The notes below the pieces were generated by a model that saw only the letters and a program-made list of their open reading frames with translations, was not told the DNA's origin and did no database searches. Of a stretch of DNA of 64,000 bases, positions 1-7,895 are shown piece by piece; the first letter of the stretch is position 1, and each line of letters opens with the position of its first letter. Position numbers and translations under genes: made by a program. Source of the DNA: Bacteroidota bacterium (GTDB lineage: Bacteria > Bacteroidota > Bacteroidia > Flavobacteriales > Flavobacteriaceae). The stretch spans positions 62,001 to 126,000 of the forward strand of contig JAQCDS010000004.1 of assembly GCA_027620655.1 (NCBI GenBank), given 5' to 3'.

Positions 1-405
1 GGCGGCCAATCCTGCCATAGCATCGGGCATTACATCTTCATCATGAGACATCAATTGAATCATCACTTGTGTTTCTGAGTGATAATCTTTTGGAAATAAG
101 GGACGCAGTACGCGGTCTACTAAGCGCATTGTTAGGATTTCTCCATCACTTGGTCGTGCTTCACGCTTAAAAAAACCACCTGGATAGCGACCAGCTGCTG
201 CAAATTTTTCGCGATAATCTACCGTTAACGGTAAAAAATCAACATCGGCTGCTTTGTAGTTGGATACAACAGTACAAAGCAACATACATTTTCCGGATTG
301 TACTACAACAGAGCCATGGGCTTGTTTAGCCAATTTTCCGGTTTCGATAGAAATTTCTCTTCCATCGCCAAGGTCTATGACCTCTCTAAAAACTTTTGGA
401 ATCAT
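1..405 (-). CDS. pnp: Polyribonucleotide nucleotidyltransferase (PNPase), N-terminal part
   Basis: PNPase is the 3'-5' phosphorolytic exoribonuclease of the RNA degradation machinery. Only the first 135 codons are present; the gene runs off the left edge. It is missing from the ORF track because no stop lies in the window. The start ATG at 403-405 gives [15 protein letters not shown], followed by the first RNase PH-like domain with [13 protein letters not shown] and the conserved [15 protein letters not shown] motif (family FFRREGRPS region). It lies downstream of rpsO on the same strand, the widespread rpsO-pnp order, with a hairpin between the two genes. Confidence 0.95.
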   Translation of the reverse strand, partial: MIPKVFREVIDLGDGREISIETGKLAKQAHGSVVVQSGKCMLLCTVVSNYKAADVDFLPLTVDYREKFAAAGRYPGGFFKREARPSDGEILTMRLVDRVLRPLFPKDYHSETQVMIQLMSHDEDVMPDAMAGLAA

Positions 406-517
406 ATTTTTTAATTCTAATTAAACATTGGTGTTGTGTTGTTGTTGTGTGGTTGTGACCAATGAAAAACTTTAATTAGCTTCTTCTATAAGTTGTGTAA
501 AAATACACATAAAAACA

Positions 518-541
518 AAAAAGAGGTATAAACCTCTTTTT
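518..541 (-). terminator. rpsO-pnp intergenic hairpin (terminator or RNase III-type site)
   Basis: A perfect 10-bp stem AAAAAGAGGT / ACCTCTTTTT closes a 4-nt loop. On the minus strand it is followed by a T-rich run. It sits 7 bp past the rpsO stop. It probably terminates or attenuates rpsO transcription, or marks a processing site before pnp, as is known for rpsO-pnp in other bacteria (inference here). Confidence 0.75.
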
Positions 542-547
542 GAATAT

Positions 548-817
548 TTATTTTCTTAATCCTAGCTCTTTTACAATCGCACGGTATCTAAGGATGTCTT
601 TATTTTTAAGATAATCCAAAAGAGAACGACGTTTTCCTACTAGCTTTACTAATGAACGCTCGGTATTAAAATCTTTTCGATTTTGCTTTAGGTGTTCTGT
701 TAAGTGATTAATTCGGTGTGTAAATAATGCAATTTGACCTTCGGCAGAACCGGTGTCTTTGGCATCTTTTCCGTGTTTTGTAAAGATTTCCTCTTTAATT
801 TCTTTTGTTAAGTACAT
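548..817 (-). CDS. rpsO: 30S ribosomal protein S15
   Basis: S15 binds 16S rRNA in the central domain and nucleates assembly of the small-subunit platform. The 89-residue length matches the family. The signature is clear: TGSAEGQIALFTHRINHLTEHLKQ followed by LVKLVGKRRSLLDYLK and RYRAIVKELGLRK. The start ATG at 815-817 lies about 58 bp downstream of a good promoter. Its leader contains a 9-bp stem-loop that could serve in autoregulation. Confidence 0.98.
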   Translation of the reverse strand: MYLTKEIKEEIFTKHGKDAKDTGSAEGQIALFTHRINHLTEHLKQNRKDFNTERSLVKLVGKRRSLLDYLKNKDILRYRAIVKELGLRK

Positions 818-848
818 TCCAATATTTGTTTAAATAATTTTTATGCAA

Positions 849-869
849 TGATTATGACGCTCATAATCA
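849..869 (-). promoter_or_regulatory. Stem-loop in the rpsO 5' leader
   Basis: TGATTATGA (849-857) and TCATAATCA (861-869) are perfectly complementary around a 3-nt loop. The hairpin begins almost at the transcription start expected from the TATATTTG element at 875-882, so it would form the very 5' end of the rpsO mRNA. S15 autoregulates through leader structures in several phyla; that this one does so is inference. Confidence 0.55.
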
Positions 870-874
870 GGCGG

Positions 875-882
875 CAAATATA
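875..882 (-). promoter_or_regulatory. Promoter -7 element of rpsO
   Basis: TATATTTG on the minus strand matches the Bacteroidota -7 consensus TAnnTTTG exactly. It lies 58 bp before the rpsO start. No clear -33 TTG was seen at the usual distance. Confidence 0.6.
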
Positions 883-918
883 AGAAAATTGATTAATAAA
901 AGAATAATTTTATAGAAA

Positions 919-1776
919 TTATGCTCTTAACGGCTGATTTAAAATCAAATCAATGTATTGATTAACTTTATCTTTAAGTTGACTACGGTGTGTAATAAAA
1001 TCCAAAAAGCCATGTTCTAAAACAAATTCTGCAGTTTGAAATCCATCTGGAAGTTCTTTTCCAGTCGTATCACGAACAACACGTGGACCAGCAAAACCAA
1101 TAAGTGCTCCGGGTTCACTGATGTTGATATCACCCAACATGGCAAAAGAAGCGGTTGTTCCTCCAGTTGTTGGATCAGTACATAACGAAATATATGGAAT
1201 GCCAGCATCGGCTAGTTGTGCCAATTTTGCTGAGGTTTTTGCCAGTTGCATTAGCGAAAGTGCGGCCTCCATCATGCGTGCCCCTCCAGATTTAGAAATA
1301 ATCATAAAAGGCAGTTTTTTATTGAGGGCATAGTCTGCTGCACGTGCAATTTTTTCACCAACAACACTTCCCATTGATCCTCCAATAAAACTAAAATCCA
1401 TACATGCTACCACTAAGTCTTTGCCTTTTGATTTGCCCACAGCTGTTCGTACAGCGTCTTTAAGTTTGGTTTTATCTTGAGCGGCTTTCAAGCGATCGGT
1501 GTATGTTTTTTTATCAGTAAATTTAAGTGGGTCTTTAGAGGTTATTTTAGAATCTAATTCCTTGAATTTGTTATCGTCAAACAAAATTTGGAAATATTCT
1601 GCACTTCCAATGCGTACATGATATCCATCTTCTGGACTTACAAAGAAATTTCTTTCTAATTCTTCAGTTTCAACGATTTTTCCAGTTGGAGATTTGTACC
1701 ATAATCCTTTTGGGGTATCGCGTTTTGCCTCTGTTGGAGTTTGAATTCCTTTATCTGTTCTTTTGAACCACGCCAT
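919..1776 (-). CDS. accD: Acetyl-CoA carboxylase carboxyltransferase subunit beta
   Basis: AccD pairs with AccA to transfer CO2 from carboxybiotin to acetyl-CoA, giving malonyl-CoA for fatty acid synthesis. At 285 residues the length is normal. The crotonase-fold core is clear: [40 protein letters not shown] and [35 protein letters not shown]. The N-terminal segment (about residues 22-56), which in E. coli AccD forms a Cys4 zinc ribbon, aligns as [20 protein letters not shown] and has no cysteines, so zinc cannot be bound there. As I recall, this is usual in Flavobacteriia. Confidence 0.96.
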   Translation of the reverse strand: MAWFKRTDKGIQTPTEAKRDTPKGLWYKSPTGKIVETEELERNFFVSPEDGYHVRIGSAEYFQILFDDNKFKELDSKITSKDPLKFTDKKTYTDRLKAAQDKTKLKDAVRTAVGKSKGKDLVVACMDFSFIGGSMGSVVGEKIARAADYALNKKLPFMIISKSGGARMMEAALSLMQLAKTSAKLAQLADAGIPYISLCTDPTTGGTTASFAMLGDINISEPGALIGFAGPRVVRDTTGKELPDGFQTAEFVLEHGFLDFITHRSQLKDKVNQYIDLILNQPLRA

Positions 1777-1803
1777 TTTTGTCTAATTGATTAGAATAAA
1801 ATA

Positions 1804-1811
1804 CAAAACTA
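1804..1811 (-). promoter_or_regulatory. Promoter -7 element of accD
   Basis: TAGTTTTG on the minus strand fits TAnnTTTG and lies 27 bp before the accD start. No convincing -33 element was seen. Confidence 0.5.
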
Positions 1812-1820
1812 ACAATTTTT

Positions 1821-2888
1821 TTACAATGTATTTACGTTATTAAGATCCTCAAAAGCTTTTTTTAGACGTGCTACAAAAGCATTTTCGCCTTGTCTTAACC
1901 ATCGTCTTGGGTCGTAGTATTTTTTATTTGGAACATCTTCGCCATCTGGGTTGCCAATTTGAGAAGCCAAATAGTCTGCATTAGCTTTAAAATCATCTCG
2001 AACGCCACTCATAAATGCGTATTGCATATCTGTATCGATATTCATTTTGATAACGCCATAGCCGATGGATTCTCTTATTTCTTCAACTGTAGAACCAGAA
2101 CCACCATGAAAAACAAAGTCTATATGATTGGCAGGAACATTGTATTTTTTGGTAATAAATTCTTGAGAATTTTTTAGAATTTTTGGTGTCAATTTTACAT
2201 TTCCAGGTTTGTAAACACCATGAACATTTCCAAATGCTGCTGCAATCGTAAATTGATCACTTACTTTGCTTAGCTCTTCATAAGCATAAGCAACTTCTTC
2301 TGGTTGAGTATATAGTTTTGAAACATCAACATCGCTATTATCTACGCCATCTTCTTCGCCACCAGTTATACCTAGTTCAATTTCTAGGGTCATTCCCATT
2401 TTGGACATACGCTCCAAATAATGTTTACAGATTTCAATATTTTCTTCGAGTGGTTCTTCAGATAGATCAATCATGTGTGAGCTGAATAGTGATTTTCCAG
2501 TTTCTGCAAAATGTTTCTCACTTGCTTCCAACAAACCATCAATCCAAGGCAATAATTTTTTTGCACAATGATCGGTGTGAAGAATTACAGGAACGCCGTA
2601 GGCTTCTGCCATTTGATGAACATGTTTTGCTCCTGCAATTGATCCAGCAATAGCAGCTTTTTGATCTTCATTTGAAAGCCCTTTTCCAGCATTAAATTGT
2701 GCACCTCCGTTGGAAAATTGAATTATTACAGGTGCATTAAGAGCTTTTGCAGTTTCTAAAACACCATTAATTGTGTTAGATCCAATTACATTAACTGCTG
2801 GTAAAGCAAATCCTTTTTCTTTTGCTAGTTTAAAAATCTCTTGAACTTCGCGACCAGTAGCAACGCCTGGTTGAATTGAATGACTCAT
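1821..2888 (-). CDS. fbaA: Class II fructose-bisphosphate aldolase
   Basis: This zinc-dependent aldolase interconverts fructose 1,6-bisphosphate with dihydroxyacetone phosphate and glyceraldehyde 3-phosphate in glycolysis and gluconeogenesis. Length 355 aa matches the long class IIA form of E. coli FbaA. Family motifs are present: PVILHTDHCAKKLLPW with the metal-binding His, MTLEIELGITGGEEDGVD, GNVHGVYKPGNVKL, VFHGGSGSTVEEI and MNIDTDMQYAF. It has its own promoter, and a 16-bp palindrome lies just upstream of the -7 box. It is read in the same direction as accD with a short gap. Confidence 0.97.
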   Translation of the reverse strand: MSHSIQPGVATGREVQEIFKLAKEKGFALPAVNVIGSNTINGVLETAKALNAPVIIQFSNGGAQFNAGKGLSNEDQKAAIAGSIAGAKHVHQMAEAYGVPVILHTDHCAKKLLPWIDGLLEASEKHFAETGKSLFSSHMIDLSEEPLEENIEICKHYLERMSKMGMTLEIELGITGGEEDGVDNSDVDVSKLYTQPEEVAYAYEELSKVSDQFTIAAAFGNVHGVYKPGNVKLTPKILKNSQEFITKKYNVPANHIDFVFHGGSGSTVEEIRESIGYGVIKMNIDTDMQYAFMSGVRDDFKANADYLASQIGNPDGEDVPNKKYYDPRRWLRQGENAFVARLKKAFEDLNNVNTL

Positions 2889-2913
2889 AATAGTTGTTTT
2901 TTGTATTCGGGGT

Positions 2914-2921
2914 CAAAAGTA
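2914..2921 (-). promoter_or_regulatory. Promoter -7 element of fbaA
   Basis: TACTTTTG on the minus strand fits TAnnTTTG, 25 bp before the fbaA ATG. The -33 region coincides with the palindrome at 2940-2955. Confidence 0.55.
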
Positions 2922-2939
2922 CTAAAATTAATCACTATA

Positions 2940-2955
2940 TGTTAAAATTTTAACA
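2940..2955. promoter_or_regulatory. 16-bp perfect palindrome upstream of fbaA (candidate operator)
   Basis: TGTTAAAATTTTAACA is a perfect 16-bp dyad. It sits 18 bp upstream of the fbaA -7 element, where the -33 contact would be. Its position suits an operator for a dimeric regulator. No regulator gene is nearby, and AT-rich palindromes also arise by chance. Confidence 0.4.
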
Positions 2956-3004
2956 TGACTTATGCCCTAATTTATACGAAAACGTTTGAGGATAACAAAG
3001 ACTT

Positions 3005-5563
3005 CTAAAACGGATAGTTTATGCCAAAGTTATAGACTGCATTACTAAAGTTGAAATCTTTAAACCAGCGGTTATTTATTGAATAAGTTGGGTTGTAAGC
3101 CTTAAAACCAGTATCAAGTCTAAGAATAAAAAATCCAAAGTCATATCGCAATCCAATTCCAGCACCCACAGCAATATCTTTGAGCGAATCAAAACTATCA
3201 AAAGTAGCTTTTGGATTTTCTACATCATCCAATACATTCCAAATATTTCCTGCATCTACAAAAAATGCGCCATTGAGGTTTCCAAATAAGTTATAGCGGT
3301 GTTCCAAACTGAATGCAATTTTAAGATTTGCTTCATTAAATTCATTATTGTTGTCTGAACTTCCAGGGCCAAGATTATAGGCAGTCCATGCACGGTTGTC
3401 GTTTGCACCACCTGCAAAAAAACTTTTTGAAAAAGGAATAGTTTTAGAATTACCTAGCGGTAGAGCTATTCCTACAAAACTTCTAAGCGCAAGAACATTA
3501 CTACGTCCCAAATTCCAGAGTTTAATGTAGTCAATATCTGTTTTTGCATATTGAGAAAATGCAACATCATTCACTTCAAACTCTCCATTTTCATTTTTTT
3601 TCAAATCTAATAAATCTGCAGCACCGTTGAGTAAATTACCTGCTAGCTCAAGTTTCAAGCGAAAAATTGAAAAGTTATTGTCGAAATTATTTTCTCGAGT
3701 ATCTTTGGTTAGAGTGAAATTACTAGCCAAAATAAAGTTGTTTTGAATCAGTCTATTCTTTCTCTCTCTAATATTTCTAACGATTTGATATTCAGATGGA
3801 TTGGAAGCAAGGAAATTAGCATCTGAACTTACAGTTTCTATAAAATCATCGGCTCTTGAAATATCAAGTGAACTTGATCCATCTGGATTAGAAATAAGAT
3901 ATTCGGTTGGGGTAGGGTAACTGTCAATTGCAATAGTTTCCAGTCGATTAAAAGAATTTTGGTAGACATTAAAGTAATTTCCAGGATTTAGATTTCTTAC
4001 ATATTGTAAGTTCAAAAGATCGAGGGTGTTGGTGGTTGTCTTTTTAGTAAACCAATTGTAGCTGAGTCGTCCATTGAGTGTTCGTTTGTCCAATCCAATA
4101 TTTTTTTGACTTGTAAATCCGGTACTCAACTGTGTTGTTGGAGACATGTATTTTGGAATGATTTTTTCAGTATTGAACGGAAAAAATAACCTTGGAATAT
4201 TAAGTTTTATATCGGCTCCAAGTTCATTAATATCAAAAAATTGATCTTCGGATTTTGCCCCATCTTTTGAAGCTCCAATAGCTCCCAAAGCAGAGATTTC
4301 CAGTGTTTCTGCACCTCTAAAAATATTTCTAATCACCAAACCTGTAGAAAAAGAAAATCCAATTTTTTGAATATTACTTTGTGAAACATTGACATCAAAA
4401 CCCAATCCATATTTTTTTCTAGGATTGAGATAAATATTTGCAGTAAGTGTTGTGTCCAAAACGTTTTCAACGTATTCAATATTTGGGTATTTAAAGGCAT
4501 TGAGTTGACTTAAATAACTGTAGGTTCGTGTTTTATCAAGGTCGCTATACAAATCTCCTTGATTTATTAAAACAGCATTTGTAATTGCTTTTGGTCGGTA
4601 TTTTAAAGCATCGTAATTGTAAAAATTGAAATTATTGAACGTAGCTGATATTTTTGGAGTTGAATTATTCCGATTTTTAAAAGTCGCATCCGTAAAAATA
4701 TTAACTTCCTTTATACGATATATTTTGAAAGGTTCTCGAGTTGTAGAGTCTTGTGTTCTAATGACTCTATTGGGGATATTTATTTTAACATCAACATTAT
4801 GGTTTGTATTGATGGTGTCATTTTCGAAACTTACATAATCTTGAGAAAAATGATAAACCCCAGAGTTTCTAAAGTGACTCGTGAGTCGATTGCGTTCTTC
4901 TTTAAAGTTTACGATGTCAAATTGTTTTTCTTTTTTTATAGCCGATTCTGTTTTTATTTTTTCATAAAGTGTATCCAAAATTGGCGTTTCAATTTCCTTA
5001 GTTATATTACGAATATTATAAGGAATTCCGGTTTCAATAGTATAACTCAAAGTTGCACGCTTGTTGCCCAAAGTGTCAACAGTGTAATCAATTTTTCTAT
5101 CAAACCATCCTTTTGAAAAATAATACCGTTCAAGATTGAGCTTCGTTTTTTTAATTTTCAAACTATCCAATATAGTGGGAGCTTCTCCAGTTTTTTTTAA
5201 CCAACCATTAAAACCTAATGAAGATTTTTTTATTTGGTTTAGTTGTTTTTTTGAAAATTTATTGATGAGTCGTTGTTTGCGTTTTGGACGTTTATTCAGC
5301 CATGTTTCAAAAATAGAGTCTTTGTTGTCGCGCGCTAAGTTATAAATATGAAGTCTTAGAGGAATCCCTAAAATTGTAGTATTTTTATTTTGAAACGAGA
5401 GTTTAGAAAGCGCCTCCGATGTATTGGGTTTTCCATTTACAATAAAAGAGTTTTCTACCAACAAATAATCATTATCGGCAACTCTTTTTACGGCATTACA
5501 ACCGCTGCAAATGTATGCGAGCACACAAATAAAAAATATTTTTTTAAGCGAATCCTTCAACAA
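3005..5563 (-). CDS. tamL: TamL-type outer membrane assembly lipoprotein (BamA/TamA family)
   Basis: An Omp85-family protein of 852 aa, expected in the outer membrane. The N-terminus carries a hydrophobic segment ending in ICSGC, a plausible lipobox, as in the Bacteroidota TamL lipoproteins. POTRA-like repeats fill the first half (for example LNLERYYFSKGWFDRKIDY and TYSYLSQLNAFKYPNIEY). The second half is a 16-strand-type barrel with the conserved FAGGANDNRAW (VRGY-like) loop motif, ending in NFGINYPF with a terminal aromatic residue. The only start that keeps the signal peptide is TTG at 5563 (or the next codon, also TTG). An out-of-frame ATG-TCT-TGT-TGA overlaps it. Function in TamB-linked assembly is inferred from the family. 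Confidence 0.88.
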   Translation of the reverse strand: MLKDSLKKIFFICVLAYICSGCNAVKRVADNDYLLVENSFIVNGKPNTSEALSKLSFQNKNTTILGIPLRLHIYNLARDNKDSIFETWLNKRPKRKQRLINKFSKKQLNQIKKSSLGFNGWLKKTGEAPTILDSLKIKKTKLNLERYYFSKGWFDRKIDYTVDTLGNKRATLSYTIETGIPYNIRNITKEIETPILDTLYEKIKTESAIKKEKQFDIVNFKEERNRLTSHFRNSGVYHFSQDYVSFENDTINTNHNVDVKINIPNRVIRTQDSTTREPFKIYRIKEVNIFTDATFKNRNNSTPKISATFNNFNFYNYDALKYRPKAITNAVLINQGDLYSDLDKTRTYSYLSQLNAFKYPNIEYVENVLDTTLTANIYLNPRKKYGLGFDVNVSQSNIQKIGFSFSTGLVIRNIFRGAETLEISALGAIGASKDGAKSEDQFFDINELGADIKLNIPRLFFPFNTEKIIPKYMSPTTQLSTGFTSQKNIGLDKRTLNGRLSYNWFTKKTTTNTLDLLNLQYVRNLNPGNYFNVYQNSFNRLETIAIDSYPTPTEYLISNPDGSSSLDISRADDFIETVSSDANFLASNPSEYQIVRNIRERKNRLIQNNFILASNFTLTKDTRENNFDNNFSIFRLKLELAGNLLNGAADLLDLKKNENGEFEVNDVAFSQYAKTDIDYIKLWNLGRSNVLALRSFVGIALPLGNSKTIPFSKSFFAGGANDNRAWTAYNLGPGSSDNNNEFNEANLKIAFSLEHRYNLFGNLNGAFFVDAGNIWNVLDDVENPKATFDSFDSLKDIAVGAGIGLRYDFGFFILRLDTGFKAYNPTYSINNRWFKDFNFSNAVYNFGINYPF

Positions 5564-5606
5564 GACATAAATAAGATTTAGATTTATACTCTAAATGAAT
5601 TTAAAT

Positions 5607-5614
5607 CAAATGTA
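5607..5614 (-). promoter_or_regulatory. Promoter -7 element of tamL
   Basis: TACATTTG on the minus strand fits TAnnTTTG and lies 43 bp before the TTG start of tamL. Confidence 0.5.
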
Positions 5615-5624
5615 CATTTTTTAG

Positions 5625-6356
5625 ATGTTAACTAAAAACCAATTAAAGCTAATCCTTAGTTTGAGTAAAAAAAAGTATCGTACTCAAGAACAATTGTTTG
5701 TGGCAGAAGGTGTTAAGGTCGTTAGAGAATTTTTAGATTCTGATTACGTGCTTTTAGAAATCTTTTCAACAGACCTTAAATATGCAGAATTTACAGACGC
5801 TTTTATTCATATTTCTGACAATGAGCTTTCAAAAATAAGTACACTAACAACACCCAACAACGTTTTAGCAACTTTTCGAATCCCTGAGTCAAATCCGATT
5901 GATTTTAATAATTTGATTTTAGCACTTGATGATTTGAACAATCCAGGGAATTTGGGAACGATTATTCGATTATGTGATTGGTTTGGTATAAAAGATTTAG
6001 TCTGTAGCCTTTCAACCGTGGACTGCTACAATCCAAAAGTTGTGCAAGCTGCTATGGGGTCTCACACAAGAGTAAATATTACATATATTGACTTAGAGTC
6101 CGTTTTGTCAAAAGCACAAAATACGATTGGAACATTTATGCAAGGGCATTCAATTTATGAAGTAAACCTCCCAAATTCTGGTATTTTGGTCTTGGGGAAT
6201 GAAGCCAACGGAATTTCAAAAAAGGTAGCATCATTGCTAAAAACAAAACTTACAATTCCAAGATTTGGTCCACTCAAAAAAACAGAAAGCTTGAATGTTG
6301 CCAATGCGGCATCAATTATTTTAAGTGAATTTAGAAGGCAGTCTATTGAAAAGTAA
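5625..6356 (+). CDS. SpoU/TrmH-family RNA 2'-O-methyltransferase
   Basis: A SPOUT-class methylase that transfers a methyl group from S-adenosylmethionine to ribose in rRNA or tRNA. The 243-aa protein has an N-terminal substrate-binding domain (FVAEGVKVVREFL) and a C-terminal knot domain with the three family motifs: LDDLNNPGNLGTIIRLCDWFG, VLGNEANGIS and TIPRFGPLKKTESLNVANAASI. The exact target nucleotide cannot be read from sequence. It is divergent from tamL, and its 3' end overlaps porT convergently by 14 bp. Confidence 0.9.
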   Translation: MLTKNQLKLILSLSKKKYRTQEQLFVAEGVKVVREFLDSDYVLLEIFSTDLKYAEFTDAFIHISDNELSKISTLTTPNNVLATFRIPESNPIDFNNLILALDDLNNPGNLGTIIRLCDWFGIKDLVCSLSTVDCYNPKVVQAAMGSHTRVNITYIDLESVLSKAQNTIGTFMQGHSIYEVNLPNSGILVLGNEANGISKKVASLLKTKLTIPRFGPLKKTESLNVANAASIILSEFRRQSIEK

Positions 6357-7062
6357 AGTTGATGAAAAACCCACGGGTTTGCATCTGTTCAATGTTGCTT
6401 GTCCAAGGGCTATTAGGCTCAAAATCTTTTACGTGTTCGTCTTTTAATGAGAAAATTCCTCGAATTGAAGGTGTAAATTTAAACCATGTAAAATAGATGT
6501 CAATTCCAAGACCTAATTCATAAAATAGATTGTTTTTTATCATTCTAAAATTACCCTTACTATTATCATCAGGATTATCTTGATTACTCGATAAATTCAG
6601 AGCCGTTGAAACTCCACCAACAATAAATGGTTTAATGTTGTTTACCCGTTTCGTAGAGATTTTTATGAGTAATGGAAGATGTATATATGTTGAACGCAAT
6701 TCGCGTTCGAGATCTTTTTCTACATAAGATATCCCATCAAAATAGGTCCTACTATAACTTAACGTTCTGTTGGACATGACCAGACCAGGTTCAAAGCGAA
6801 CATCAAAATAATCGTTAATTCTAATATTACCAATTAGGCCAACGTTAAAACCAACAGCTTTTAGCACCTGAATATCTTTTACATTTTTATTGTAATCAAT
6901 ATTAAAATCATATAGATTGAATCCTAAATAATAGCCATACGATAGTCGAGGCTTATCAAAATTTTCATTATTTAGTAGGCGCTCTTTTGTAAAGAGTTGT
7001 GCCTCAGACTGAAATCCAACAAGGCTAATTAACAGTATAGAAAAAAGAAATTTTATTTTCAT
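6343..7062 (-). CDS. porT: PorT/SprT outer membrane barrel protein of the type IX secretion system
   Basis: A 239-aa outer membrane beta-barrel protein with a cleavable signal peptide (MKIKFLFSILLISLVGFQSEAQ). It has the PorT-family pattern: YGYYLGFNLYDFNI, FDVRFEPGLVMSNRTL, YIHLPLLIKISTKR, KPFIVGGVSTALN, FYELGLGIDIYF and a C-terminal GFFINFTFQ. PorT/SprT is needed for type IX secretion in Porphyromonas and Flavobacterium. The start overlaps the ubiE stop by 4 bp (ATGA), so the two are translationally coupled; from memory this ubiE-porT pair is conserved in Flavobacteriaceae. Confidence 0.85.
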   Translation of the reverse strand: MKIKFLFSILLISLVGFQSEAQLFTKERLLNNENFDKPRLSYGYYLGFNLYDFNIDYNKNVKDIQVLKAVGFNVGLIGNIRINDYFDVRFEPGLVMSNRTLSYSRTYFDGISYVEKDLERELRSTYIHLPLLIKISTKRVNNIKPFIVGGVSTALNLSSNQDNPDDNSKGNFRMIKNNLFYELGLGIDIYFTWFKFTPSIRGIFSLKDEHVKDFEPNSPWTSNIEQMQTRGFFINFTFQ

Positions 7063-7790
7063 TTTTTTGAAGCAGTGTAAATTGTAGCAACTCCAAATGT
7101 TTGAGGTAGCGCTTTTGTAGATATAAACCCTATTTTCTTTAAAATATTGTTGAATGCATCGCCATATGGGAATTTTGCTGCTGATGAACTCAAATAGCTG
7201 TACGCTTTTTTGTCTCTAGAGAATAGTTTTCCAATGGCCGGCAATAATATTTTGGTGTATAAGAAATACCCCTGTCTGAAAGGAAATTTTGTAGGAACAG
7301 AAGTTTCAAGCACCACAAATATTCCATTAGGTTTCAAAACTCTCAAAATTTCTTTTAATCCAACTTCTAAGTGTTCAAAATTACGGACCCCGAATGCTAC
7401 CGTAATAGCATCAAAGCTATTGTCATCAAAAGGGAGGTTTTCGGAATCACCAACAACCATTTCGATGGTATTATTTAATTTTTTTGCATTAATTTTTTTT
7501 CGACCTACGTCCAACATCCCTTCGCTGATATCCAAACCAATTATTTTTTTTGCTGAAGTTTGAGTCAAATTAATCGCCAAATCGCCAGTACCAGTAGCAA
7601 TATCCAAAACCGATTCAGGGTTTTTTTCCGCAACAAGTTGTACAACTTTCTTACGCCATTTGATATCAATTCCAAATGAAATTACACGGTTTAAACCATC
7701 GTATTCTTCGGAAATGTTATCAAACATTTTGGTAATTTGTTCCTTTTTTGAAAGTGAACTATTTTTATAAGGTGTTATCTTTTTGGACAT
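7059..7790 (-). CDS. ubiE: Demethylmenaquinone methyltransferase UbiE/MenG
   Basis: It methylates demethylmenaquinone to menaquinone, the last step of menaquinone synthesis. The class I SAM-dependent fold is evident over 243 aa: MFDNISEEYDGLNRVISFGID near the N-terminus, motif I VLDIATGTGDLAI, and family motifs VVGDSENLPF and AFGVRNFEHLEVGLKEILRVLKPNG, then LPAIGKLFSRDKKAYSYLSSS. Menaquinone is the quinone expected to accept electrons from the NQR complex encoded further along. Confidence 0.96.
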   Translation of the reverse strand: MSKKITPYKNSSLSKKEQITKMFDNISEEYDGLNRVISFGIDIKWRKKVVQLVAEKNPESVLDIATGTGDLAINLTQTSAKKIIGLDISEGMLDVGRKKINAKKLNNTIEMVVGDSENLPFDDNSFDAITVAFGVRNFEHLEVGLKEILRVLKPNGIFVVLETSVPTKFPFRQGYFLYTKILLPAIGKLFSRDKKAYSYLSSSAAKFPYGDAFNNILKKIGFISTKALPQTFGVATIYTASKK

Positions 7791-7864
7791 TTGAACAAAT
7801 TAAAAATGAATTGTTTTTGCCATGCAAAGAAATGCAATTCATAGACAATTCCCTAAAAATAACT

Positions 7865-7872
7865 TATATTTG
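7865..7872 (+). promoter_or_regulatory. Promoter -7 element of trkA
   Basis: TATATTTG is an exact TAnnTTTG match, 23 bp before the trkA ATG. It probably drives trkA-trkH. Confidence 0.6.
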
Positions 7873-7895
7873 CACTGCTCTTTAATTGATAATTA

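Noticed and set aside
4751-5116. Hydrophobic Phe-rich ORF on the plus strand within tamL
   Set aside because: It is a shadow of the tamL coding frame; Lys/Glu-rich minus-strand codons give Phe-rich antisense.
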